The notes: generated by a model not told the origin, from the letters alone. 64,000 nucleotides of DNA from Aelia acuminata (GCA_911387785.2 OU426982.1:4668231-4732230), one strand, 5' to 3'. Shown: positions 11,935 through 24,956, counted from the first letter of the stretch. Numbers and translations: made by a program.

Positions 11935-12689
11935 TTTTGTTACTTTTGATCACATGTTTTCTCCCGTAATGAGCCCTGTCACAAATCTATTTGGTCTATT
12001 GTAATCACCTCTGGTGGTCAAAAAGCGAAGTTTCTTCAAGCGTTTATTTCTAAACTTCTTTCTAAGAACTCAACCGTATAAATAGGCTTCTACACGCACG
12101 TTACAAAACATTTAAGAAAGCAATAACTTACATTTAAAACGCTCTATCAGTTATTTGAAAGATAAATGGCTAAACCTTTTTTTCGTTTAGAAAAATAATT
12201 ATTTAAAATACTTCTAGTTAAGATCGGATAAGTCAAACAGCAGCAATAAAGGCTACGTAAATAGAAAATAACATAAATATTTATATGAAGGACGTTTTAT
12301 GTCATTACTATATAAGCTAACTGACCGTAAACAATCCTAGAGTACCATATAGTATATACTGCTTCCAGTAAATATTATCATTATTATACGAACTAAAATA
12401 TAAATATATTTAGGAGAGATACTCAAGGATATTAACAGCTTAATTTTAAATATTAATAAATTTAAAACAAAAATTCATTTTAAATTTAATTTACATAGTC
12501 AAAATATGGTGAATAAAATAGATTTGGATACTATATATTCCTACCATTCACCTATTGTAACAATAATCTGGAATTTTAGGTTTTTTCATTCTGATTCCAA
12601 CTGTACGCATTACTAAAAATAATTGATATAATATATCAATCAATTATTAAATTATCAAATATTATTTCGATTTGTAACCATTAAAACTT
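11935..12689. other. AT-rich intergenic, nothing recognised
   Basis: No gene or repeat is identified. Confidence 0.4.
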
Positions 12690-12957
12690 TAAAATTAGAC
12701 AAAATTCATTAAATAAAGCACCCTCTCCGTTTGACCAATTTTGATGAAATTTTTGCTGTCACACCGTGGGCTTATACATACACTAAATACCCAATTTCAG
12801 GTTCGTATGGTTTATAGGTTTTGAGTTAATCTGTTTACACAGACGCACACAAAATTTCACGAGACATAGGTAATTGGACTCAGGGGACTCCAAAACGTGT
12901 ATTTCCGTTCAAAACGGGAAGTCGAAATTTTTCACGATCGCAATACTTCCGTTACTA
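12690..12957 (+). mobile_element. HL right-end fragment
   Basis: One partial core unit, then the conserved right block (tcaggggactccaaaacgtg, ttcacgatcgcaatactt). The terminal hairpin is cut at gttactat, where an unrelated GGGCCGTATTTATGAACG sequence begins. Confidence 0.7.
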
Positions 12958-13370
12958 TGGGCCGTATTTATGAACGTTCATAAGGAAGCAGTTAAGGTAA
13001 GCTTAACTGGTTCCTATGTCAAGGTAATCTTTAAGCTTAAGTGTTCCGTTAGATAATTCTCATTTTATGAACCTTCCTTAACAATTCCTTTCCTTAACTA
13101 AGTATGCCTTTATTAAGGTGCAAATTTAAGGTCACCTTAACTAAACAACCAATCAGAGAAGATTGAAAAGAGTATTCCGCCGCTTAGTGTAACCTGCCTA
13201 ACCTGACATCAGTGTTAACTTCACTCTTCTTTACTGTTTTTTTTAGAGCGTTTTAAGTAGTTAACGTGGCAATTACAGCTCCAGAACTATAAGAACATGA
13301 AAATTGGAGTAGAAATCACTCAAAGTTGAATAGTGTGCAAACATTGTTAGTGTAAAAGAACAAACAAATG
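12958..13370. mobile_element. Possible MITE rich in TTAAGG/CCTTAA
   Basis: The left edge GGGCCGTATTTATGAACG abuts the HL break. Within 200 bp the hexamers TTAAGG and CCTTAA occur many times in both orientations. No matching right terminal repeat was found, so element status is tentative. Confidence 0.35.
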
Positions 13371-13535
13371 TATACAATGTTTCATCTAATGGATTATAGT
13401 TTTTGAGCTACTCTGTTCACACAGACCGTTTCCCGGGACTTGTTGTTAATTAGAGTCCGGGGAAGCCAAAACTTGTATTTCTATTGAAAACCGGAAGTCG
13501 AAATTTTTCACGTTCAAAATACTTAATAAAAGTAT
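13371..13535 (+). mobile_element. HL right-end fragment, second piece
   Basis: It contains ttttgagctactctgttcac, a shortened microsatellite site, and accggaagtcgaaatttttc, but ends before the hairpin. Confidence 0.65.
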
Positions 13536-13630
13536 AGACTCACCCTTAGATTTTGTAAAATAAATAAATCACAAAATTTTATTTATTGAACAACATAACA
13601 ACTATAATTTTATTTTTAATTTATTTATAA

Positions 13631-13950
13631 CTAGCTGTATATCCCGGTTTCACCCAGTGGATTTTGGAAAACAATGAGAAAAGCCGTGGGTCAAGAAAAG
13701 TTCGTTAGGACAGAAATGAGATTCTTTTCGACTCCAACGGTTGATTTCGTAAAAATCTAAGGTAAAGCGATTTTTATAACAATGAAGAATATACCTAGAG
13801 ATTGGCTGAAGTTATGAAATTTAAATATGGACAGGTGTTCGCACCTAGTATGAAAGAACACTAAGCGAAATTTAGAGAATTTAGGACAAACGCTATGGAT
13901 TTCTATAAAGAAAAAACAAACAAACAAAATTTTATCTTTATTTATATAGA
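13631..13950 (-). mobile_element. HelB, short Helitron-like element
   Basis: On the minus strand it starts TCTATATAAATAAAG and ends ACCGGGATATACAGCTAG before T. Start TC, end CTAG and A/T flanks match Helitrons. It is only 320 bp and non-coding. Confidence 0.5.
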
Positions 13951-14727
13951 TTGTATTCGAAACAATTATATAATTTTTGAAATGTTATCTCTTCAGTTAC
14001 ATTTTAGAGTTTTAAACTTGAAGATTGTGAATTGAATACAAGTGAGTCTAAACTTTTGACTGGTACTATAAGTGAAACTAAAAAATATATATGTACAGTA
14101 ACATTAGATAATAAATACATCTCATGTTAGTTTACTCCAAAAAAAAGAATTATATAATAGTCTAATATTGTGTAATTTATTTTTGGATTGTGTTAATGAA
14201 AAATAAATAAATCAAAATCATTCAAAAATTGGATATGCATAAAGAACACACACAGCCCAAACCGATAACCACGAAGAAAGTGGCTGTATAAAAACAAACC
14301 TTTTGGCAAAAGTATTTAAGCAAACTAGTGAAATTAACTTATTTATATTTAAACATTATTTATATTTCCAATCATATAATAAAGCCTTTATTCGTTTATT
14401 TATTTATTTATTCATCACAAAAATAAGTGACAAAGCATATTTTTTTTTCTAGTGTAATGTTGTTTCTGAGAATGGAACGACCATTTTCATGTATCGGGTA
14501 TGTCCGTGCAGATAATTATGCGTGCGTAAACAATCCTCGCGCGTCGAGTGAGTCATTGCGTTTGATTGCGTCTCTTGATTAATTTCCAACCTCCTCCCAT
14601 AGCATTCAATTTTAGTATCTGTTTTTATTTTTGTTGATGATAATTTACTCTCTAATCACCTTATTAGAGAGAGAACTACCTAAATGTTTTAATTTATTCA
14701 TCTACAAAGTGTTTTTATTTCTTTTTT
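13951..14727. other. AT-rich intergenic, nothing recognised
   Basis: Nothing beyond low-complexity AT sequence. Confidence 0.4.
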
Positions 14728-14855
14728 ACTTTCACTTACCTATACATGAAATATATGGTAAGTGGAAGTATTGCGATCGTGAAAAATTTCGACTTTTTAA
14801 CGGAAATACACGTTTTGGGGTCCCCTGAGTCCAATTAACCAAGTCCCGCGAAATG

Positions 14856-14892
<37 letters not shown>

Positions 14893-16006
14893 CAGACTAG
14901 CTCAAAAACTATAAACCGTGCGAACCTGAAATTGGGTATTTAGTGTATGTATATGCCCGCGATGTGACAGCAAAATTTTCATTAAAAATTGCTCAAAGGG
15001 AGGGGGTACTTTATTTAATAACTTTTTAAGTTTTTTTTCGATTTTCCCAAAAACGGCACTCACGATTTTGATTAAACTGAGTATTTGATCTATTTATATG
15101 CCCGAGATATGACTGTAAAAATTTCATCAAAATTGATCAACCGGAGGGGGGACTTTACTTAATAAACTTTGTATCATTTTCACGTTTTTTCTTTATTTAC
15201 TCAAAAAAGGCTTTAACGATTTTTATCAAACTGGGTATTTGATCTATGTATATGCCAAAGATGTGATAGCCAACATTTCATCAAAATTGGACAAACGGAG
15301 CGAGCACTTTATTTCATATTTTTTTTACCAATTTTTACCTTTGTTTTGATGATCTTAAAAACGGCTTTAACTATTTTTATCAAATGTGTCATGCTAAATA
15401 AAAAGTAGGTGTTCTTTAATATCAGGTAAGCTTTATCATTATTAAAATGTTCTGAGGGGGCTTTTTTTTTGAGGGGGGGGGGGCATTTTTTGTTTGTTTG
15501 TTTTTGTTTCCTATGAAGTATCTTTGTTTTTGTTTCCTATGAAGTATCTTTGTTTTTGTTTATATAGAGAAATAAACTGTCTCTCATTACGCCTAAAAAT
15601 AAAAAATGGTTAAATATGAGATATGATAAAAACCAAGTAAACATATAGAGGAGAAAAAAATAAAAATATTCAGTCAACTCATAAAACACGTTTAGCCCCC
15701 CCCCCCCCCCCCCCCCCGCATGACACTTTTAATGACAGACCATAGTTCATAATTAATGCCCTTCTGTTCATTTAATGGAAATGATTTGTTTCATGGGTAT
15801 TATGCTTGCATTGCCGAATTATATCAAGTAAAAACTTTTATTTAATAATAAAAGAAATTAGTGTTTGTTATAGAGCAAATGAAAACAAAAATAAGAAATG
15901 AATGTGGAAAAATGTGTAACTGAGTGAGAAGTGGCATTAACACAACGCATTAATTTCTAATCTAAGTTGGAAAGTGAAAGTTGTGTGTTGCGCGCACGCA
16001 CCAGAT
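14728..16006 (-). mobile_element. HL element, complete copy
   Basis: Right-end hairpin (ACTTTCACTTACC ... GTAAGTGGAAGT) at 14728, GT microsatellite at 14858-14890, about four core units, unique left block and left end ...GTGTGTTGCGCGCACGCACCAGA at 16006. A G-run (about 15473) and a C-run of about 23 (15696-15718) have expanded inside the left block. It encodes no protein. Confidence 0.8.
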
Positions 16007-16011
16007 TTTTT

Positions 16012-16283
16012 TAATACGATTTTATCACCCCTCATATTTCAGAATAAAAAGAAATTTAGTAAAGAAATTCTGCCTTCATTTGCAGCAAAATTAATTTTTC
16101 TTATCCCATTTAAAGTATATAGGGTTCCTTATTCGGGCGGACTCTGCATATCTCGATATCTTACTGTTAATACCGAAGTTTCAAGAGGGTTTTAATTTAG
16201 TTCTATGTTTCCTTTAATTTTAAAGTTTTTCTATTATTAAAACTACCACACAACTACCGGAGCGATCCGGACACCCTAGCTAG
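16012..16283 (+). mobile_element. HelA 3'-end fragment
   Basis: It starts within the element at a gattttatcacccctcat block, has an internal deletion, and ends CACCCTAGCTAG before T. The terminal hairpin is altered (ggagcgatccgg). It directly adjoins the HL left end. Confidence 0.65.
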
Positions 16284-16429
16284 TCTATAATAATATTAAT
16301 GATAATAGCGTATTATCTTGATTAAATGACTATATACAAATATCATAACATAACTAGAGAAAAAAAAATTCCATTGCAAAAATGAAAGAAAAAACTTCCT
16401 CATTTAAAAGAAATATAAATCTTTAATAA

Positions 16430-17791
16430 CCAATATATATTATAAAGCAAAGTGTACAATGTGCGTGCCGATAAGGCTCAAAAACCACTCAACGTATGTT
16501 TAATAAAGTTATGTCAGCGTGTTGCTATACAACCCCTAACGGAGAAGAAGTTTTCCGTTTTTCTCTTAAGGGTGTAAAATTGAAGAGAAAAGGACTGGAA
16601 TTTTAAGCCTCTCGCACCATTTAATTAGCCTACCTGAAAATGACATACGAGTTTATGAATGAAAAATTTAGTTCGAGCTGCAGACTACCAGGAAGCGCTA
16701 GGGTGCGTTTCACTCAATGTTTATTGTTCATTCATTCCGTTCAGATTGTAAAGGTTATATATTTTACAGCTGTTCTTTTAAATTACTAAAACATCAATCG
16801 AAAATAATTACTTTCACCTTTTCTTTCAAAATAAAATAATGATTTTACATCTCTGCAATCAATTAGAAAACCGCCTGGATACCTTACAAAATTAATTTTC
16901 TCATAAGAAGGTTAATTGATTAACACATTACATTTAACCAATATATAACATATACTTAAGTAAATTTAATGCACTATGAGTGAACATGTTTTAGTTGTAT
17001 TGTGAGCGAATAAAAACAGACATAAAAAAAAGAAGAGATAAATTGACTAAATATAAATCGAAAATAAAAAGTTTTAAGTGTTCTTATTGTATGTAATCAT
17101 GAAAAAGAAGTTGGTTATATTACTATGTATGATGAGCATTCCAGTTGACAAAACGACTAACTCCAATAACAGCATTCAAGATTTTATCATCCCTCATAGT
17201 TCAAGATAAAAAGAAATATGATGAAAAAATTTGCCTCCAAGAAATTTTGGTTTTCACTTTGTAATAGTAGTAAGATTCAAGGTATGCAGAACGTATACGG
17301 GGGGATATTTTAGGGAGGTTGAAATGGAAGCAAGGTCTTAAAAAAATTTCTATGAATCTTCGGTAGTTTCTATACTTCTGAATCAAATAGGACCATCATA
17401 GTAGTCGGAGCTTAAGTTTTACTCGAAATATAATTTTTTTAACTGAGATACCAGATTTTTCAACTATAATCTAATAACTTATTATCTGTTGACTACTTGG
17501 AATGGGCTTATAGGAATCAGAATCACAGAAACCATAAAAAACGATGCATAACTTGACAAAGTTGCAGCAAAATTAATTGTTCATTTACCATTTTTAACCC
17601 CCTGTAAATTATACAGGGTTCCTTATTTGGGCTCACTCTGCAGATCTCAAGTCTGCAGAATATTGATACCAAGTTAAAACCGAATTTTCAAGAAGGTGCT
17701 AATTTTGTTCCCTATTTCCTTTAATTTTAAAGTTTTTCTGGTATTAAAGCTACCACACAACTACCGGAGCGAAGCCGGGCACCCCAGCTAG
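16430..17791 (+). mobile_element. HelA copy 3, near full length
   Basis: It starts ccaatatatattataaagc (first base of the TC start changed) and ends GGGCACCCCAGCTAG before T. It aligns over its length with 8838-10375 without the 182-bp duplication. No coding capacity. Confidence 0.65.
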
Positions 17792-18202
17792 TAATTAAAT
17801 AAGAGTAATATATGTTTAGTTTTTACGAAAATATCGCCTGCCTACAAAGTGTTAAATACCTTCAAAGTTATTTGCCAATAAATTAAAAAAAAAAAAATGT
17901 TTGGATTTAAAACTCTTCATTCAGTAAAAACAGATATATATTTATTTTTGTCCGAATCATAGAAACTATACCTCATGTTGGTACCCATTTCTTATAAGAC
18001 AGACGTCTTAGCGAAACGCCAAAAAAAAAAAAAAAAAAAAAATCACTTTAACAACTTTCACTACTAACGCCGATTTACCGAAATAACTTCGATTGAATTG
18101 ATCTGATTAAACAGGGACAGTTGCTCGGAGTTCGTAGTGTGAATTGTTAGAAGAAATGACAAACACGTTTTTTAGATGAATTTATAATGACGCTTCCAGC
18201 AA

Positions 18203-18248
<46 letters not shown>

Positions 18249-18397
18249 AACAATAGTTGTTTCCAATCAATCTATGAATAATCTGCTAGGTTTTTTTTCA
18301 TCACTTAGTGAGGAAGAGTGCTTCAATATATAGGATTTTTACTTATATGAAATATATAATAATATATTATATATAAGTAATCAATAAATAAATATAT
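17792..18397. other. Intergenic with A- and T-tracts
   Basis: Homopolymers lie at 18021-18043 (A) and 18207-18241 (T, about 34 bp). No gene recognised. Confidence 0.45.
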
Positions 18398-19300
18398 TAT
18401 ATGAAATATATAGTAAGTGGAAGTATTGCGATCGTGAAAATTTTCGACTTCCGGTTTTCAACGGAAATACACGTTTTGGGGTCCCCTGAGTCAAAATAAC
18501 CAAGTCCCGCGAAATGGTCTGTGTGTATGTGTGTGTGTGAACAGACTAGCTCAAAAACTATAAACCGTGCGAACCTGAAATTGGGTATTTAGTGTATGTA
18601 TAAGCCCGCGATGTGACAGCAAAAATTTCATCAAATTTGCTCAAAGGGAGGGGGTACTTTATTTAATAACTTTTAAGATTTTTTCGATTTTCTCGAAAAC
18701 GGCTCTAACGATTTTGATTAAACTGAGTATTTGATCTATTTATATGCCCATGATACACCTGTAAAAATTTCATCAAAATTGATCAACCGGAGGGGGGACT
18801 TTACTTAATAAATTTTGTATCATTTTCACATGTTTTTTTTATTAACTCAAAAACGGTTTAAACTATTTTGATCAAACTTGGTATTTGATGTATTTATATG
18901 CCAAAGATGTGATAACCAACATTTCATCACAATTGATCAACCGGAGGGGGGACTTTACTTAATAAATTTTGTATCATTTTCACGTGTTTTTTTATTTACT
19001 CAAAAACGGTTTTAACGATTTTGATGAAACTTGGTATTTGATTTATTTATATGCCCGAGATATGACTGTAAAAATTTCATCAAAATTGATCAACGGGAGG
19101 GGGGACTTTACTTTATAAATTTTGTATCATTTTCACGGTTTTTTTTTTATTTACTCAAAAACGGCTTTAACGATTAACAAAAATAAGATATGAATGTAGA
19201 AAAATGTATGACTTTGGGAAATGATATTTAGCAAAACACGTCAATTTCTAATCTAAGTAAGTTGGTAAGTGAAAGTTGTGTGTTGCGCGCACGCACCAGA
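18398..19300 (-). mobile_element. HL element, shortened left block
   Basis: The hairpin region is rearranged (only tatgaaatatatagtaagtgg remains). The right block, four core units, a truncated left block and the left end ...GCACGCACCAGA at 19300 are present. Confidence 0.75.
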
Positions 19301-19854
19301 TTTTTTTAATGAAGGAGCCTCTTCCGTATTTAAAAGTTTATTTGTGTCCCAACGTTTCGAGCTATTGGCTCATCCTCTGGGGTTATCTAATACAGTACAT
19401 TTTTTTTACACTTAATTATAATAACCATGCATGTTTTACAGTTTTTTTTATATTGATAATACAATTACCTTACCCTATGTAACTTCTTTTTCCACGTTAG
19501 CCATATGTCATCTAATATATTTTTTAAAACAGTATATAAATACTTATGTCTATCGTTATTTCTTACTACATTTTATGGCATATATAATAAAAAATAAGGA
19601 TAGACATAAGTATTTATATACTTTTTTAAATAATATATTAGATGACATATGACTAACGTGGAAAAAGAAGTTAAATAGGATAAGGTAATTGTATTTTCAA
19701 TATAAAAAAACTGTAAAACATGCTTGGTTATTATAATTAAGTGTAAAAGATTAATGTACTGTATGTAGATAACCCCAGAGGATGAGCCAATAGCTCGAAA
19801 CGTTGGGACACAAATAAACTTTTAAATACGGAAGAGACTCCTTCATTAAAAAAA
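19301..19854. repeat. Foldback palindrome with arms of about 265 bp
   Basis: The left arm from 19301 (tttttttaatgaagga...) is the reverse complement of the right arm ending 19854 (...tccttcattaaaaaaa), around a centre near 19564-19592. Each arm carries the gagc/gctc-CGAAACGTTGGG motif near its outer end. It abuts an HL left end. No coding potential. Confidence 0.85.
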
Positions 19855-20054
19855 TCCTATACATGAATAATAAAATATGATGAAAATCGCTCTAAAAGCC
19901 AAAATTTTGCATATTTAAATTAACTCGTGAGGTTTTTTTTTTTTTTTTTTTGGGTTAAAATTGGCTTAATTTTTTATTTATTTCATCATACAATAATTTA
20001 CATTTATCTGAGATATTGGCATTTCACTAAGTCGTTTTATGAGAAATTGGCGCG

Positions 20055-20302
20055 TGCATAACGTCAACTTATGCCCCTGAGGCTAATCGGACGATGCTAC
20101 AGTGTGAATCACAAATTTTGCCTCTCCAGGTATAATTGAAATAAAGACCTTTAACGAGTACCTGACATCGTACAGGCTCGGGAAGGCCTAGCCAAGGATT
20201 TTTTACCCCCATTAGAAAATCCTAGGATCACCGATGCATGCGTACCCGCGACCTTAAGTATTATGGTTTGCTATTGTTAACCACTCTACCGCAGGTGACC
20301 CC
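20055..20302 (-). mobile_element. SINE-1 copy 4
   Basis: Same body as the other copies (tttgcctctccaggtataattg, ggctcggga). The head ends ...caggtgacccc, with decayed A and B boxes. Confidence 0.7.
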
Positions 20303-22119
20303 ATTTACACGTGAGTTATAGTTTTTATAATTCGAAAAAAATATATATATCTATATATTTGAGTCAACTGAGTGATGAGAGATGAAATCTAAACAACAAA
20401 AATATTTTTTTATTTTATTTGCAAATAACTTTGAAGAAATACGATATGTTCATAAAAGAACTAAACATATATTACTCTGATTCAATAATTATTAAAGTTT
20501 TTTTTTTTTTTAAAGTCTTTTCTTTCATTTTGTAATGGAAATATTTTTCTATTCTTATGTTTTACTATTGTTATGTTTTTATCTAATCAAGTTTTATTTA
20601 ATAGTCTATTTTGGTATACCTAGCGTATTATGTAACTTATATTGCATAATTATATGAAATAAAGAAAGGAATAAAAAAGAAACACTTTGAAGACGACACC
20701 ATGAATAAATAAAACATTCAGGTGATTGTCAACTGTGTCCACCAAAGTGCTAAATACATTTTAATGACTGATTTTACAAAAGCACATTTTTTTAATAGCG
20801 CATTTCCCAAATATTTTTGGACCTTTCAGGCTTCAAGTGCAGTACTTACATATTAACCATAGATGAATTAAGGTTTTAAAGTAAGATAAAACCGAACAAC
20901 ATAATGTTTAAAAAAATTATTTTTCAATAAATTAATAATAAGAATAACTCAAAATATTATATATACAAATGGCATTACATAGAAAAGGTAAAAAATATTA
21001 ATAAAGTTCGTTTATTTTTGTCATTTATATTAGTAGACAGTTTTCCCATTTTTAAAATTATACATATATATATAATTTAGTTCGCGTTTACGTTCCAATT
21101 TTTTAAAAAAGTAGTCGAAAGTCTCAAAAGGCAATAAAATGCATAAGTTTTTACAATATTTATTTACTTACATTTTACTTTCTTTTTACAATAGAATTAC
21201 AGTAAAAATTAAAGTTTTTTTTTTTTTTAAGAATGGTTTTAATTATTTGTTTTTCATTTTGTAAGCAGGTTATTATTTTGTTTGCTATTTTTTTCTTTTC
21301 ATTATTTAATGTTTGTTCGGTTTCTTCCTAATTTAATATAGGCTGATCACTATTTTATTTTTATTTATTTATTATTTTTTTTTTACCCCTTTTAATGTTC
21401 ATACATTTCAAAATATAATTAAAAAAAACTCGATACAATTCATGTTAAATACAAAAATTATGGATAGATTTCATTAACTAAGTTAGTAGTTTTAATTTTT
21501 TATTTTATTTTCATTATTTATTAAGTATGGTATTCGGATCATAAAGTTTTAATTTTTTAATGCGTTTCTCCTATTTAACCATAATATACACAAACGACCC
21601 AAGTACTTATTTTTAATTTTTATTATTTTTATTCAATATTCTATATTTAATCATTTTTTTTAATTTGAATGTTTTAAATTGATCTATTTACTTATATACT
21701 GTTAATTTCAAATTTTATTATTTATTTTTATTTTTAATTCTTTAAATTATTTTAATTAAAATATTAACAGTAAATAAATAAAAAAAGTCCAAAAGTTGAT
21801 CTAAAATTTTAAATAATATTCAACATTAAGGACTAAATATTAAAATTGGAAAATAAATTTATATGAACAAAAATAATATAAATATATATGTAATAAAATT
21901 ATTTTTTAAATAAATATTTTTGTATCCATTAATTTTTTTTTTTTTAATATAAATATATATTTTGAATATTCGAATGGAATTGGCGTTGGATTTATATAGT
22001 ATAAAATAAATACCTGAATGGTGTTTAAGAAGACTGAGTTGATGGAATTGAATTGAAGACAGAAAAACACAAGCACACACACACACGAAGAACGAACACA
22101 AACACGCACACGACGAACA
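20303..22119. other. Very AT-rich stretch, no gene
   Basis: Long T- and A-runs and AT repeats. Open frames at 21859-22128 (minus) read low-complexity sequence and a CA/CG repeat and are not credible. Confidence 0.5.
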
Positions 22120-22230
22120 CAGGAACACGCGGAGGGAACAACTTTTCGGGGCGGAAGCCGAGCCCGGAATGGGCAGCGGTCGCTAGTTGTCTTGTTCGCC
22201 GCTAGGGCGCTCCACTTCCGTCATCACCCC
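22120..22230. promoter_or_regulatory. CpG-rich island in AT-rich DNA
   Basis: About 110 bp with many CG dinucleotides (ggggcggaagccgagcccgg, gttcgccgctagggcgctcc) flanked on both sides by AT-rich DNA. It could be a promoter or 5' exon remnant, but no open frame follows on either strand. Confidence 0.25.
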
Positions 22231-22590
22231 CACCCCCCACACCTTCAATAACTTTATTAAACATATTTATAACAAAATACAATAAATAATTTTTATAATT
22301 TAAAAAAGAAAAAAAGAGCACACTAGCTATAAATTCATAAAATAATACCGCTGTTATCCATAGAGACTCAGACTTTCATAAACCACCCCCAGATGGAACA
22401 CTATTTGCTAATTCTGGCGGTAGTTTACATCGATGTCAACTATTGAAATAAAGTATTTATTTCTGTTCTAAAAGTTGACACCTACATCTGAACCGTAAAA
22501 CATTGTATAAATATACCCTTCCTCTCTCTTCTCGCCTTTCATGTGCGGGGGTGGTCGGTGTAGGCCACAGGCTAGGTACGGCCACCTTGA

Positions 22591-22618
22591 GCGCGCATGA
22601 GTGGATTAACGAGATTCC
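22591..22618 (+). other. 28S rRNA-like fragment near the R1 target site
   Basis: The 28 bases read cgcatga, one changed base, tggattaacgagattcc: the highly conserved stretch of animal 28S rRNA around the R1 insertion site. Similarity stops just after GATTCC. It is far too short for an rRNA gene. Confidence 0.5.
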
Positions 22619-22861
22619 GTCTGTATAAATATACTAAAAAAAGATATAAAATTATTCTCATGAACTTAATGAATACCATAAAATTAATTAAAACATAATT
22701 GAATTTAAATAAACCAACTAAAAAGCTTATTTGACTTGACTTCCACCTTATTGAAACCGGGTAGCAGAAACCAAGTTTTCAGGCCACTGGAACATTTGCC
22801 ACTATAACCTCTCACAAATAAGCTAGAGTTTTCATCAAACTATTTTTATAAAAAAAAAAAA

Positions 22862-24126
22862 TCTGGTGCGTGCGCGCAACACACAACTTTCACTTACCAA
22901 CTTCCTTATATTAGAAATTAATGCGTTTTGTTAATTGTCACTTCTCAAAGTCACACATTCATATTTTGTTTTCATTTGCTCTATAAAAAACACTAATTCT
23001 TTTATTATCAAGTAAATTTTTTTGCTTGCGATAATTGGGTTATGCAAGCTTAATACTCTAAGTCGTCTGATTTTATAATTCTCTTTGTACTTGTTAAAAA
23101 TTTCATTTAGTTGCCATGAAACAAATCATTTCCATTAAATGAAAAGAACGGCTTTAATTATGAACAATGGTCTCTCATTAAAGGCATACTACTCCTTTGC
23201 AGCATGCGTGGGCTCAACGTGTTTTATGAGTTAACTGAATATTTTTCTTTTTTTTTTCCTCTATACGTTGATTTGATTTTATCATATCTCATATTTAGCC
23301 ATTTCTTATTTTTAGGCGTAACGGGAGACAGTTAATTTCTCCATATAAACAAAACCAAAGTAACTTTAAAGGAAACAAAAAAAAAAAAAAAAAAAAAGGT
23401 CCCTACCCCATTTAAGCCCCTCAAAACATTTTAATAATGATAAAGCTTACCTGATATTAAAAACCACATAATTTTCATTAAACATGACGAGTTTGATGAA
23501 AATCGATAAAGCCGTTATTGAGATAATCGAAAAAAAAGTTATGAAATAAAGTGCCCCCTCCGTTTGACCAGTTTTGATGAAATGTTGGCTATCACATCTT
23601 TGGCTTATACATAAATCAAATACCCAGTTTGATCAAAATCGTTAAAGCCGTTTTTGAGTAAAAAAAACACGTGATAATGAGACAACAGTTATTAAGTAAA
23701 GAGCCCCCTCCGTTTAATTAATTTTGATGAAATTTCGGCTGTCGCATCAAGGTCATATACATACATCAAATACCAAGTTTGATCAAAATCGTTTAATCCG
23801 TTTTAGAGTAAATTAAAAAAAAACACGTGAAAATGGGACAACATTTATTAAGTAAAGTGCCCCCTCCGATTAATCAATTTTGATGAAATTTTCACTGTCG
23901 GATCGCGGACATATAGATACCCCAAATACCGAGTTTTATCAAAATCGTTAAGGCCGTTTTTGAGAAAATCGAAAAAACCTAAAAATTAGACAAAATTCTT
24001 TAAATAAAGTACCCCCTCCGTTTGACCTATTTTGATGAAATTTTTGCTGTCTCATCGCGGGAATATACGTACACTAAATACTCAATTTCAGGTCTGTGCG
24101 GTTTATAGTTTTTGAGCTAGTCTGTT

Positions 24127-24171
<45 letters not shown>

Positions 24172-24304
24172 CATTTCGCGGGACTTGGTTAATTGGACTC
24201 AGGGGACCCCAAAACGTGTATTTCCGTTGAAAACCGGAAGTCGAAATTTTTCACGATCGCAATACTTTCCTTACTATATATTTCATATATAGGTAAGTGA
24301 AAGT
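22862..24304 (+). mobile_element. HL element, complete reference copy
   Basis: Left end TCTGGTGCGTGCGCGCAACA with subterminal ACTTTCACTTACC. A unique block of about 650 bp follows, then four to five core units of about 155 bp (each with gatcaaaatcgtt and the ccctccg motif), a CA microsatellite at 24126-24168, the right block (ccaaaacgtgtatttccgtt, cacgatcgcaatac) and a terminal hairpin ending GGTAAGTGAAAGT at 24304. A-tracts flank both ends. Confidence 0.8.
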
Positions 24305-24956
24305 AAAAAATAAATAAATAAAAAAAAAAATTGTTCCCTTGAGACTTTGTTCCCGAGTTTTATATTTTCATGTAGGGTAACTGTACCAATAGATGGCAGT
24401 TTAAGAAAAAAATTATATTATTGACACCGTTTACCAATATAATGATGTTAGGATAATCTTTGTTATGAATTTAGTTAGGACATTCCCTCTAGAAAACTGG
24501 GAATGGAATATCCTATGGTCTATATTCAGGGTAACTGTACCATAAGTTGACAGTGCTCCAATAGTTGACATTTCGTACAATTTGTGAATGATCAGATACA
24601 GGTTTCATTATTATGGTTCAAAATTTGGTGGTAAATTGCCATGTTGTACTGGTTAGCTGTGCTGCCATCGACATCAGTTTGGTGAAAACTCGAGCTTATT
24701 TGAGAGAGGGTATATGTTAATATTTTTTTCATTTATACCTAAACTAGTATATTCACAATGGAAACATAATAAAATTTCCACAATTCAATTATTTTATACA
24801 CAAGAAGCTTCAATGAGACAAAAAATAAACAAACATATTTAAACGAAAAATGAGATCATCCAGTTAAGTAAGTATTATGAATAGATTTTAGTAACGGCCA
24901 GAAGTTTCGTATTTTATATAAGTATGGTTTATAAGTTCTATGAATTAAGGTTTTAT
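24305..24956. other. Intergenic, nothing recognised
   Basis: A pair of similar phrases (gggtaactgtacca at about 24375 and 24530) is the only repeat noticed. Confidence 0.4.

Noticed and set aside
21859..22128. Two overlapping minus-strand frames rich in Cys/Val and hydrophobic residues
   Set aside because: Generated by a CA/CG repeat and AT-rich DNA; no conserved feature.
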